Positions 1 through 5,406 are shown, counted from the stretch's first letter. The stretch is 6,705 nt of DNA from Gammaproteobacteria bacterium (GCA_012513235.1 JAAZCO010000375.1:1-6705), one strand, 5' to 3'. The notes: generated from the sequence alone by a model not told the origin. Made by a program: numbers and translations.

Positions 1-124
1 GGTGGTAGCATGCTGTGACTCCTGTGAAATGTCGGATTCTGTGCAGGTCTTCTAATGAGTGTATCGGCTTAGTACTTATAAACTAAAGACATGCTCGATT
101 CTTATTGATCAGCAAACAGCAGGC

Positions 125-158
125 ATAAAAAAACCCCTGACGAATCAGAGGTTTTTTA
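125..158. terminator. Bidirectional intrinsic terminator in left flank
   Basis: An A-rich tract and CCCCTGA pair with TCAGAGG and a T-tract (stem halves about 127-140 and 145-157, loop CGAA, one mismatch). Each strand shows a hairpin followed by a U-run. Because the left flank is the sequence originally downstream of the tRNA-Ser gene, this is probably the native terminator of that gene (minus strand), displaced by the insertion. Confidence 0.7.
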
Positions 159-163
159 TAATA

Positions 164-178
164 TGGCGGTGAAGGAGA
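164..178. repeat. Left attachment core (attL)
   Basis: The sequence TGGCGGTGAAGGAGA is identical to the 3' end of the tRNA-Ser gene at the right end (6565-6579). Sequence diverges immediately after it (CCGCC here, GATTCG in the tRNA). GGCGGT (165-170) and ACCGCC (178-183) form an inverted repeat around the 7-bp spacer GAAGGAG, which resembles paired core-type sites of a tyrosine recombinase. Confidence 0.85.
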
Positions 179-271
179 CCGCCCTACATAACTAACTACC
201 GATAACTAAAAACCCCTTAGAGTCACGCTACAAGCCGCACCAGCACTACAACACGCCCCACAACCCACACC

Positions 272-300
272 TTGAGATAACACCCAATAACAGCTATTAT
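272..300 (+). promoter_or_regulatory. Sigma70-type promoter for the integrase gene
   Basis: TTGAGA (272-277) and TATTAT (295-300) are separated by exactly 17 bp, each one base from consensus. The predicted start near 307 lies just before the arm-type repeats (311-342), and the integrase ATG is at 357. The -10 box overlaps an imperfect palindrome, ATAACAGCTATTAT (287-300), which could be an operator. Integrase bound at the arm sites could repress its own transcription; this is inferred. Confidence 0.65.
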
Positions 301-310
301 CAAGGCTAAG

Positions 311-342
311 GTGTCTACTAGAGTGTCTACTGGGTGTCTACT
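311..342. repeat. Three integrase arm-type repeats (left)
   Basis: GTGTCTACT occurs three times in direct orientation at 311-319, 323-331 and 334-342, at 12- and 11-bp intervals, about one helical turn. The same motif appears at the other end of the element (6491-6510). Short direct repeats near both termini, distinct from the core, are characteristic of the arm sites bound by the N-terminal domain of tyrosine integrases. The third copy overlaps the region supplying the integrase ribosome-binding site. Confidence 0.75.
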
Positions 343-356
343 GGAGAGCGGAGCAC

Positions 357-1619
357 ATGAGCATAAAAGCAACGAGCGTTAGAGGCGTAACGGCATTATT
401 AAAAGCTGGCGCTAAAGGACAACACGCTGCAGGTAACGGCCTTTACTTAAAGGTAAATGGAGAGAATAAGGGATCGTGGTTTTTCCGTTACAAGGTCGAT
501 GGCAAGACCAGCCGCATGGGCTTAGGCTCGACAGATGCCGTAACACTTGCAGATGCGCGTCAGATGGCTGCAGATCAGCGTGCACTACTTGCAAAAGGTA
601 TTGATCCGCTTGCGCACAGAAATGCACAAGATGAAGCAATCAAGGCCGAAACCATTACATTCGATCAGGTGGCCGCTGATTACATTGAAGCGCAGAGTAG
701 TAGTTGGACAAACGCAAAACATGCACAGCAATGGGCAAATACTTTAGCTACTTATGCCAGTCCGGTGATTGGCCATTTAGCACCTGCTGATGTAACGACA
801 GAGCATATTTTAAAAATACTCAATCCTATATGGAACACAAAAAAAGAAACTGCCAGCCGCGTGCGCAATCGCATTGAATTGATATTGAATGCAGCCAAGG
901 CTAGAAAGTTGCGCACAGGTGAAAATGTTGCTGCATGGCGTGGCCACCTTGACTTGCTACTTGCAAACCATAAGAAAAACGACCGTAGACACCACCCAGC
1001 GCTCCCATGGCCGCAAGTCAGTCAGTTATGGGTATCTATGGGCGATGCAAACGACACAAGCTCAATAGCGTTAAAACTGACAATGTTGACTGCGCTACGC
1101 ACCAGTGAAGTGCTTGGCGCGCAGTGGTCAGAGTTTGATCTAGAAGCAGCCGTCTGGACAGTACCGGCTGAGCGTATGAAAGCTAAAAAAGAACACCGTG
1201 TTCCGCTAAGTTCAGCGGTACTTGATCTGCTTGCAACAATTCCGCGTACAGAAAGTGGCCTGTTATTCGAGGGGCGTACTACAGGTAAGCCAGTCAGCAA
1301 CATGACTATGCTGATGAAGATCCGTCGCATGGATGAAACCAAGTACGAGCAAGACCGTATGGGATGGCGTGACGAGAAAGGCCAGACGATCACGCCACAC
1401 GGATTCCGCTCAACATTCAGAGACTGGGCAGCCGAAACGACGGCCTATGAAAATATCGTAGTAGAACAAGCCCTTGCCCATACCATAGGTAACGCCGTAG
1501 AAGCCGCTTATCGCCGTGGTGACCTGCTAGAGCGCCGCCGTGAGCTGATGGAAGCATGGGGCGAATACGTCACACGACCAGCCGGCAGTAACGTCATACA
1601 GCTGCGCAAGGAGGCTTAA
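357..1619 (+). CDS. int: Tyrosine recombinase, P4-type integrase
   Basis: This 420-aa protein has the usual length and layout of the P4 integrase family: an N-terminal arm-binding domain of the DUF4102 type (about residues 1-95), a core-binding SAM-like domain (about 100-200) and a C-terminal catalytic domain (about 215-400). Catalytic residues can be read directly: R248 (TALRTSEVLG), a beta-hairpin lysine near K277, H348 and R351 (HGFR), H375 (LAHTIGNAV) and the nucleophile Y385 (AAYRRGDLLERRRELM). It should catalyse integration and excision at the tRNA-Ser site. The ATG at 357 follows GGAG (350-353) closely and GGAGAG (343-348) at longer spacing. All catalytic residues are present, so it looks functional. 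It leads directly into the next gene with a 2-nt gap. Confidence 0.96.
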   Translation: MSIKATSVRGVTALLKAGAKGQHAAGNGLYLKVNGENKGSWFFRYKVDGKTSRMGLGSTDAVTLADARQMAADQRALLAKGIDPLAHRNAQDEAIKAETITFDQVAADYIEAQSSSWTNAKHAQQWANTLATYASPVIGHLAPADVTTEHILKILNPIWNTKKETASRVRNRIELILNAAKARKLRTGENVAAWRGHLDLLLANHKKNDRRHHPALPWPQVSQLWVSMGDANDTSSIALKLTMLTALRTSEVLGAQWSEFDLEAAVWTVPAERMKAKKEHRVPLSSAVLDLLATIPRTESGLLFEGRTTGKPVSNMTMLMKIRRMDETKYEQDRMGWRDEKGQTITPHGFRSTFRDWAAETTAYENIVVEQALAHTIGNAVEAAYRRGDLLERRRELMEAWGEYVTRPAGSNVIQLRKEA

Positions 1620-1621
1620 AA

Positions 1622-2113
1622 ATGGCGATATCTATTGACCTGTACTTTGATAAAAGCGCGCATGAAATAAAAGAGATTAAGCGTCAGCGTGCCGAGATGC
1701 TGGAGTATTACCGCAAAGAACGCCCTGAGCGCCTCACACCTGAACTTGAGGCAGAGCTTACGGCTGAGCCTACGCTGCAGGATAATCAGTTAGTCGATAT
1801 CTTGTCGCACAGTACCCATGAAAGACTACCCGACGAAGTACAAGCCGCCTTCATTCAGCATCTGATGAACCAGCGCATCGTTGCAAACAAAACAGAAAGG
1901 CAGCGAAAGAAAGCAGGTTTTTCTAGTGGTGAACAGCGTCAAGATGAGAGACAGCCGGTATGGGATGAATGGCAGAGGTTCGCGGATCAAGTATGGGCAA
2001 AAAACCCCCGCCTTTCACAATACGAAGTTGCTAGGCGAATAGCAGAACAGCATAACCTAGAAGACAAGCCCGACACTATCCGAAAGAGAATCACAAAGCC
2101 GCTCAACAGATAA
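1622..2113 (+). CDS. Hypothetical protein with helix-turn-helix-like C-terminus
   Basis: This 163-aa protein is of unknown function. Its ATG lies 2 nt after the integrase stop and 7 nt after a perfect AAGGAGG (1608-1614), so it is very likely co-transcribed with int. The first 100 residues are charged and helical, with many E, R and K (for example EIKEIKRQRAEMLEYY) and no recognised domain. The C-terminal segment, about residues 113-160, reads WDEWQRFADQVWAKNPRLSQ followed by EVARRIAEQ and DTIRKRI. It resembles the small C-terminal DNA-binding helices of proteins encoded next to integrases on genomic islands. A role in recombination directionality or regulation is possible, but nothing in the sequence proves it. 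Confidence 0.85.
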   Translation: MAISIDLYFDKSAHEIKEIKRQRAEMLEYYRKERPERLTPELEAELTAEPTLQDNQLVDILSHSTHERLPDEVQAAFIQHLMNQRIVANKTERQRKKAGFSSGEQRQDERQPVWDEWQRFADQVWAKNPRLSQYEVARRIAEQHNLEDKPDTIRKRITKPLNR

Positions 2114-2118
2114 CGCAG

Positions 2119-2160
2119 TTGGCAAGCAACGCCCGCATGCCAGCCTGATATGTGAATAAT
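2119..2160 (+). promoter_or_regulatory. Tentative promoter region for the alpA operon
   Basis: The 81-bp gap before alpA contains TTGGCA (2119-2124) and AT-rich -10-like boxes TGATAT (2146-2151) and AATAAT (2155-2160). No pair has ideal spacing, so the exact promoter is uncertain. AATAAT ends 6 bp before the dyad at 2167, an arrangement like that of the promoter at 4370. Confidence 0.35.
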
Positions 2161-2166
2161 CGGTTA

Positions 2167-2184
2167 CCAGTTATTAACAACTGG
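2167..2184. promoter_or_regulatory. Perfect dyad, candidate operator upstream of alpA
   Basis: CCAGTTATTAACAACTGG has perfect 6-bp arms (CCAGTT and AACTGG) around a 6-bp centre. It lies 10 nt upstream of the alpA ATG, and its last bases overlap the GGAG ribosome-binding site (2183-2186). It could be a repressor operator or an RNA hairpin that hides the ribosome-binding site. A related dyad, CCAGTTATTTACTGG, lies before the second operon at 4380-4394. Confidence 0.6.
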
Positions 2185-2194
2185 AGCCGATAAC

Positions 2195-2383
2195 ATGAAA
2201 CAAATCACAACCACCACCAAAGCGCGCCCCAAACAGGCCGCCGCACACTTCCAAATTAGCACCATGACGCTGCACCGCTGGCGCAAAAAGGAAGACTTCC
2301 CGCAACCACTGAAAACAGGACAGGTTGTCCTGTACGACCTAGCTGCAATCGAAACATGGTTAGCTGGGGAGTGCGCAAAATGA
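2195..2383 (+). CDS. alpA: AlpA-type DNA-binding regulator / excisionase candidate
   Basis: This 62-aa protein is a single MerR-like winged helix-turn-helix of the AlpA/HTH_17 class. Residues 13-34 form the helix-turn-helix (KQAAAHFQIS then MTLHRWRKKEDFP), followed by the wing (PLKTGQVVLYD) and the ending AIETWL, which is the family hallmark order. Length is typical. AlpA of prophage CP4-57 activates that element's integrase, and related proteins act as excisionases or as master regulators of phage-inducible islands. Here it heads the rightward operon, so control of excision and early gene expression is the likely role (inference). GGAG at 2183-2186 gives 8-nt spacing to the ATG. Its stop overlaps the next start in ATGA. 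Confidence 0.88.
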   Translation: MKQITTTTKARPKQAAAHFQISTMTLHRWRKKEDFPQPLKTGQVVLYDLAAIETWLAGECAK

Positions 2384-2790
2384 AAAGCACATTCACTTTA
2401 GACCAGCTCGCTACATTCGCGCTCAACCAGCTCTTAAGCGGCATTCAATTGGACGAGGCTTGCGACAACCTTTCGATTTTCGAGCGCTTAGACGACCAAG
2501 AAGAAAGTAAGTTTTTCGGCTTGGTTGAAGAAAAAGCCAAAGCCTTTGGCATGGTATTAGGTGGCGATTACTTGCGACCAATGACCGAGCTAGAAGATTT
2601 TATCTATCGCGCCAAGGCGCCGCTAACAGCCTACACAAGGCGCGGACTGCTAACCCTAGAAAGTGGTCAGCGGCAAGTCAGTTTTGATCTGGACGAAGTG
2701 CCAAAGGTCATTGCCTCGCAGCATATAACAGTCACAGCGATGGGTTTAATTGCTGCTGTATATTTTCAAGTGAGAGAGGGCGCGAAATGA
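2380..2790 (+). CDS. Hypothetical protein, 136 aa
   Basis: I do not recognise this protein. The start chosen is ATG 2380, which overlaps the alpA stop in ATGA and has GGGGAG (2366-2371) 8 nt upstream; the in-frame ATG at 2356 would extend it by 8 residues into alpA. The product is acidic in its first half (LDEACDNLSIFERLDDQEESKFF), with a central segment LGGDYLRPMTELEDFIYRAK and a hydrophobic end (VTAMGLIAAVYFQV) too short and too C-terminal to call a membrane segment with confidence. Translational coupling on both sides argues it is a real member of the alpA operon. No catalytic motif is visible. Confidence 0.8.
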   Translation: MKSTFTLDQLATFALNQLLSGIQLDEACDNLSIFERLDDQEESKFFGLVEEKAKAFGMVLGGDYLRPMTELEDFIYRAKAPLTAYTRRGLLTLESGQRQVSFDLDEVPKVIASQHITVTAMGLIAAVYFQVREGAK

Positions 2791-2936
2791 AAAAGCGCCC
2801 GATCGACCGAAGTAAACCGAACGCTTTAGATGCTTTGACCAGCGCCTTGATTCTACTTGCAAACAGCCCATCGACTCAACAGGCATTTGCTTTGCTGGCG
2901 CTGATAACGTTCACCTTGCGCGTGGTGATATCATGA
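2787..2936 (+). CDS. Small hydrophobic ORF, 49 aa
   Basis: This short ORF fills the gap between its neighbours exactly. Its ATG overlaps the upstream stop in ATGA (2787-2790), its TGA overlaps the next start in ATGA (2933-2936), and AGAGGG (2775-2780) lies 6 nt before the start. That arrangement is hard to explain by chance. The product begins with a basic stretch (MKKRPIDRSK) and contains a nonpolar segment at residues 31-48 (QQAFALLALITFTLRVVI), which could be one membrane helix or an amphipathic helix. Function is unknown; a small membrane protein or simply a coupling peptide are both possible. Confidence 0.65.
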   Translation: MKKRPIDRSKPNALDALTSALILLANSPSTQQAFALLALITFTLRVVIS

Positions 2937-3193
2937 AGAAGAAAACTCAGCAAACAGTATTCTTAGAAGCGTTGCTATCGCGCCCGATGAGTACTAATGA
3001 AGTGATGCGCAAAGTACGCACTACACGCCCCCCGAACTTGGCTACAGCGGCGCGTGATCGTTACCATTTAGACCTACCTTGCACTATTGTTTCGTATGTT
3101 GACGCAGACGGATTGCAGGGCACTTATGGCGTTTACAGCCTAACAGCGGAAGACCGGAAAAAAGTGCTGAAGCTATTGTCGGGTGAGGGCTGA
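2933..3193 (+). CDS. Small winged-helix-like DNA-binding protein
   Basis: This 86-aa protein looks like a winged helix-turn-helix. Residues 7-17 (QTVFLEALLSR) give helix 1, residues 20-29 (STNEVMRKVR) helix 2, residues 35-46 (NLATAARDRYHL) the recognition helix, and residues 50-69 (CTIVSYVDADG then TYGVYSL) the beta wing. This order, including the switch to a strand ending in VYSL, resembles small wHTH proteins encoded near replication genes of phages and islands. It is coupled to the 49-aa ORF by ATGA and lies 3 nt before the 285-aa gene. A role in replication initiation or regulation is suggested by position only. Confidence 0.8.
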   Translation: MKKKTQQTVFLEALLSRPMSTNEVMRKVRTTRPPNLATAARDRYHLDLPCTIVSYVDADGLQGTYGVYSLTAEDRKKVLKLLSGEG

Positions 3194-3196
3194 GTC

Positions 3197-4054
3197 ATGG
3201 AGTTACTGGATCGTCTCGCACTAAGGGGCGATCTAGTGGCACTCAAAAGCGGCAGGCTTATCATTGAGCCAGCAAGTGGTGCTGATGTACCTGATGACTG
3301 GTTAAAGCTACACGGTGACGAGCTGGCGCTTGCATTGGCCACTAGAGCTAGCATTCCTCTTTATAAATATATCGGCTACACAGTCGGATCATACGGCAAG
3401 CATAAAGCTGATGGCGCAACTCTTAGGTTTGTGAGTATGACTACCGGCGAAGAAGTATACGCCGTTTACAATGTCGACAGAGGCCGGATAAAAGACAGCG
3501 CGCAAGGTAAGGCAGGTTCTAAATTATCGGGTAAACAATTCAGGATAACTGAAAAGATGGCGCTGTATAAATTATGGTTACGCGCTGAGCTACCAGAGCC
3601 TGATAGGAAATATCTAAGCGAGTTCCACCGCGTGATGGGCAGGCTTAAAACTGTATTTTTTACCATGCGCGTCAGTGATGGCGCAGCAGATAAAAACACA
3701 ATTCAAGCAGTCACGGTGCCAGCCGCCGAAGTACATAAAAACAGGGGAAAAGTAGGGGATAAAACAGGGGAAGAAGTGGGGAAAAACGGGGGAAAAATAA
3801 CGGGGATAGAAAACCCAGCTAAGCCAAGCAATGCGCGGCATACAGGCGAATCTAACTACGTGTCTGATAAAGTGCGTTTAAAGTTAATAAGTAAAGAAGT
3901 AAGTAAGGATGCTTTACCCTCTTCTAATACCTTTAATACAACCCATTCAATCAATACTTATAATCGGTCGACAACACCAATAGCGCCACAAGATCAAAGC
4001 GTTGACGATTGGCTTAATGACTACGATCCGCCCCAGTCGATAACTCAACACTAA
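3197..4054 (+). CDS. Putative replication-region protein with TubC-like N-terminus
   Basis: This 285-aa protein ends the first operon. The start follows GAGGG (3185-3189) at 7-nt spacing, 3 nt after the preceding stop. Residues 1-49 (LLDRLALRGDLVALKSGRLII then WLKLHGDELALALA) match the pattern of the TubC N-terminal docking domain, also seen at the start of primase-like proteins of mobile elements. Residues 55-160 form a mixed alpha/beta region (GYTVGSYGKHK, GEEVYAVYNVDRGR, GKQFRITEKMALYKLWL) that I associate with proteins of unknown function on islands. Residues 182-203 are Gly/Lys-rich and coincide with an array of G-tracts in the DNA. The C-terminal 70 residues are Ser/Thr/Asn-rich and probably disordered. 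A replication role is inferred; no primase or helicase motif is visible. Confidence 0.82.
   Translation: MELLDRLALRGDLVALKSGRLIIEPASGADVPDDWLKLHGDELALALATRASIPLYKYIGYTVGSYGKHKADGATLRFVSMTTGEEVYAVYNVDRGRIKDSAQGKAGSKLSGKQFRITEKMALYKLWLRAELPEPDRKYLSEFHRVMGRLKTVFFTMRVSDGAADKNTIQAVTVPAAEVHKNRGKVGDKTGEEVGKNGGKITGIENPAKPSNARHTGESNYVSDKVRLKLISKEVSKDALPSSNTFNTTHSINTYNRSTTPIAPQDQSVDDWLNDYDPPQSITQH
3744..3805 (+). repeat. Six phased G-tracts, iteron-like array
   Basis: Runs of four or five G begin at 3744, 3755, 3767, 3778, 3788 and 3802, in an A-rich context with units such as ACAGGGGAA repeated. Intervals are 11, 12, 11, 10 and 14 bp, close to one helical turn. The array lies inside the 285-aa gene, where it encodes Gly/Lys-rich residues. 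It could be a replication-initiator binding array within its own gene, a G-quadruplex-prone segment, or simply low-complexity coding sequence. Confidence 0.6.
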
Positions 4055-4061
4055 CCAACAG

Positions 4062-4085
4062 CCCCACCTAGCCGTGGGGTTTTTT
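4062..4085 (+). terminator. Intrinsic terminator of the alpA operon
   Basis: CCCCAC (4062-4067) and GTGGGG (4074-4079) form a perfect 6-bp GC-rich stem with loop CTAGCC, followed by six T (4080-4085). It starts 7 nt after the stop of the 285-aa gene and closes the first operon. Confidence 0.88.
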
Positions 4086-4343
4086 ATATCTGCTGTAATC
4101 GTCACGGCTAACAATCCACAGCCGGTTCTAATTCATCGGATCAGTAGAGTTAAAAACAGGTTCGCTAATTGGCGGCATTCAATCAATTAAAGGTCAGCCG
4201 GTGGACAGCCCAAAAGTCTCACTTCCCCACGACTACTAATCGCCTGAGCAGCCCACGACCAGCAGTCGCACCCTTTGCCGGTTCAAACGGAACAGGGGTG
4301 GCGTTTTGAATAAGCACCCCCAGCAATAGCAAAAGCTAATCAG
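4086..4343. other. Non-coding region between operons, possible origin or regulatory zone
   Basis: These 258 bases have no supported ORF. CAATCCACA (4112-4120) matches the DnaA-box consensus TTATCCACA at 7 of 9 positions. GCCGGT recurs at three places (in GCCGGTTCTA, GCCGGTGGAC and GCCGGTTCAA). GGGGTG (4295-4300) and CACCCC (4315-4320) can pair across a 14-nt loop, with no U-run after it. An origin or a regulatory RNA could lie here, but no signal is decisive. Confidence 0.35.
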
Positions 4344-4366
4344 TGTTAGGCGATCCGATAGCGCAA

Positions 4367-4375
4367 TGCTATAAT
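4367..4375 (+). promoter_or_regulatory. Extended -10 promoter of the DUF5681 operon
   Basis: TGCTATAAT is a perfect extended -10 element (TGN plus TATAAT at 4370-4375). No good -35 hexamer is present at 16-18 bp upstream, which is typical of extended -10 promoters and suggests dependence on an activator or basal use. The predicted start (about 4382) falls within the dyad at 4380-4394. Confidence 0.75.
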
Positions 4376-4379
4376 GAAG

Positions 4380-4405
4380 CCAGTTATTTACTGGATATTT
4401 ACAGG
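4380..4405. promoter_or_regulatory. Dyad plus direct repeat at transcript start, candidate operator
   Basis: CCAGTTATTTACTGG (4380-4394) has 5-bp inverted arms (CCAGT and ACTGG) and shares CCAGTTATT with the dyad upstream of alpA. Overlapping it, TATTTACTGG (4385-4394) and TATTTACAGG (4396-4405) form an 11-bp-spaced direct repeat running almost to the start codon at 4408. The only Shine-Dalgarno-like bases are GGA (4393-4395) and AGG (4403-4405), both poorly spaced, so binding or folding here could affect translation too. Confidence 0.55.
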
Positions 4406-4407
4406 CT

Positions 4408-4830
4408 ATGAGTAGAACAGAGAAGGGCACTTTCGCTGCTGGTCAGTCAGGCAACCCAGCAGGCAGACCCAAGGGCGCATTGGGTAAAGTTACCCGGTGG
4501 CGTGAGGCACTTGAGCCGCATGGTGATGAGCTTTTCAAGGTTGCGGTTGAGCACGCCTTAGATGGTGATATGACTGCACTGAAATTATGCCTAGAACGAA
4601 TTAGCCCCCCGGTGAAAGCAGCCTCTGATCCTGTGGAATTTGCTTTGCATGGCTCGACGCTGGCTGAAAAAGCTGAGTCTGTTTTAGAAGCGATAGCGGC
4701 AGGCATTATTGATGTGCCTAGTGGTAGACAGCTTATTGGAGCTATTGCAGACCTAGGCAAGATTTTAGAAATCACAGAGCTGGAAAAACGCCTTGCTCAG
4801 TTAGAGCAATTGCAGGAGATGAAAAAGTGA
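4408..4830 (+). CDS. DUF5681 domain protein
   Basis: This 140-aa protein begins with the DUF5681 signature FAAGQSGNPAGRPKG (residues 9-23), then a helical region containing GDMTALKLCLERISPPVK (53-70), another family hallmark. It ends in a short leucine-rich coiled coil (ITELEKRLAQLEQLQE, about 121-136). DUF5681 proteins are common on prophages and islands, and many are encoded near packaging or other DNA-handling genes; their biochemical role is not established as far as I know. The basic N-terminus suggests nucleic-acid binding. It is the first gene of the second operon, has a weak ribosome-binding site, and its stop overlaps the next start in GTGA. A part in directing packaging of element DNA is a hypothesis only. 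Confidence 0.88.
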   Translation: MSRTEKGTFAAGQSGNPAGRPKGALGKVTRWREALEPHGDELFKVAVEHALDGDMTALKLCLERISPPVKAASDPVEFALHGSTLAEKAESVLEAIAAGIIDVPSGRQLIGAIADLGKILEITELEKRLAQLEQLQEMKK

Positions 4831-5369
4831 AGCCACTTACAAAACGCAGCGTTAAATTATACGAAGGCTTATCACCCAAGCAGCTTGCCGCACTTACATT
4901 GCAAAGCATGGCCGATATGAATGCCGAAGAAGCCAACAAGATCCGTAGTGCAGTTGTGTGGAAGCAATACAGTTGCATTGATGCGGCCTATACCGAATGG
5001 CGCGATGCTTTTCATAGTGTGGTGCTGGTTTGGACTGCTGAGTATTGGCGACAGTGCTTTCTATATGCGTCCACATTGAGCCGCCTACAAAGCCTTGCAC
5101 GGCCTGATGCTGGTCAGCCTATTGATGCCTTTGATTCTATGCACGAGCAGCTACAGCAATGCGTTGCGCGTCAGTTAGCCCATAGCAAAGTACTGCACGA
5201 CTTATGCAATGCGCATGGGTTTGATTATAACGCAGTACTAAAACTGGCAGGCGTACCAGACCGGTGCAATCCGCTGGATGAAGGCGATATAGACGAAGCG
5301 TTCTATCAGCGGTGGTTTGATGACTTGAGCGAGTGCCTACCTAAAGAGCAAGGCTTTAAAAGTGCTTAG
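4827..5369 (+). CDS. Hypothetical protein, 180 aa
   Basis: I do not recognise this protein. The GTG start at 4827 overlaps the DUF5681 stop in GTGA and follows AGGAG (4814-4818) at 8-nt spacing, so it is translationally coupled. The product is predicted to be mostly helical, with a basic start (MKPLTKRSVKLYEGLSPKQL), a Trp- and Tyr-rich middle (AYTEWRDAFHSVVLVWTAEYWRQCFLY, about residues 54-80) and an acidic C-terminal third. It has several cysteines but no spaced CxxC pair, no signal peptide and no clear membrane segment. Close coupling suggests it works with, or is made in ratio to, the DUF5681 protein. Confidence 0.8.
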   Translation: MKPLTKRSVKLYEGLSPKQLAALTLQSMADMNAEEANKIRSAVVWKQYSCIDAAYTEWRDAFHSVVLVWTAEYWRQCFLYASTLSRLQSLARPDAGQPIDAFDSMHEQLQQCVARQLAHSKVLHDLCNAHGFDYNAVLKLAGVPDRCNPLDEGDIDEAFYQRWFDDLSECLPKEQGFKSA

Positions 5370-5406
5370 TAAATTATTCAAAAAACCAATAATTCAGGAA
5401 AAAGAC

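Noticed and set aside
1..111. Left flank
   Set aside because: No ORF of useful length, RNA or repeat could be supported here; it is probably flanking chromosome or the edge of another element.
188..208. ATAACTA repeated at 14-bp interval (188-194 and 202-208) near the left core
   Set aside because: Two short AT-rich copies are too little to call an excisionase site, although the position between core and arm sites is suggestive.
1022..1393. Minus-strand ORF of 123 codons within the integrase gene
   Set aside because: It is opposite a highly conserved catalytic domain and is a shadow frame.
3744..3805. CRISPR array reading of the regular repeats
   Set aside because: The units are 10-14 bp with no spacers of uniform length, lie inside a coding sequence, and have no cas genes nearby.
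4236..4430. Minus-strand ORF of 64 codons in the inter-operon region
   Set aside because: It starts inside the DUF5681 gene, crosses that gene's promoter and has no recognisable protein character or ribosome-binding site I can support.
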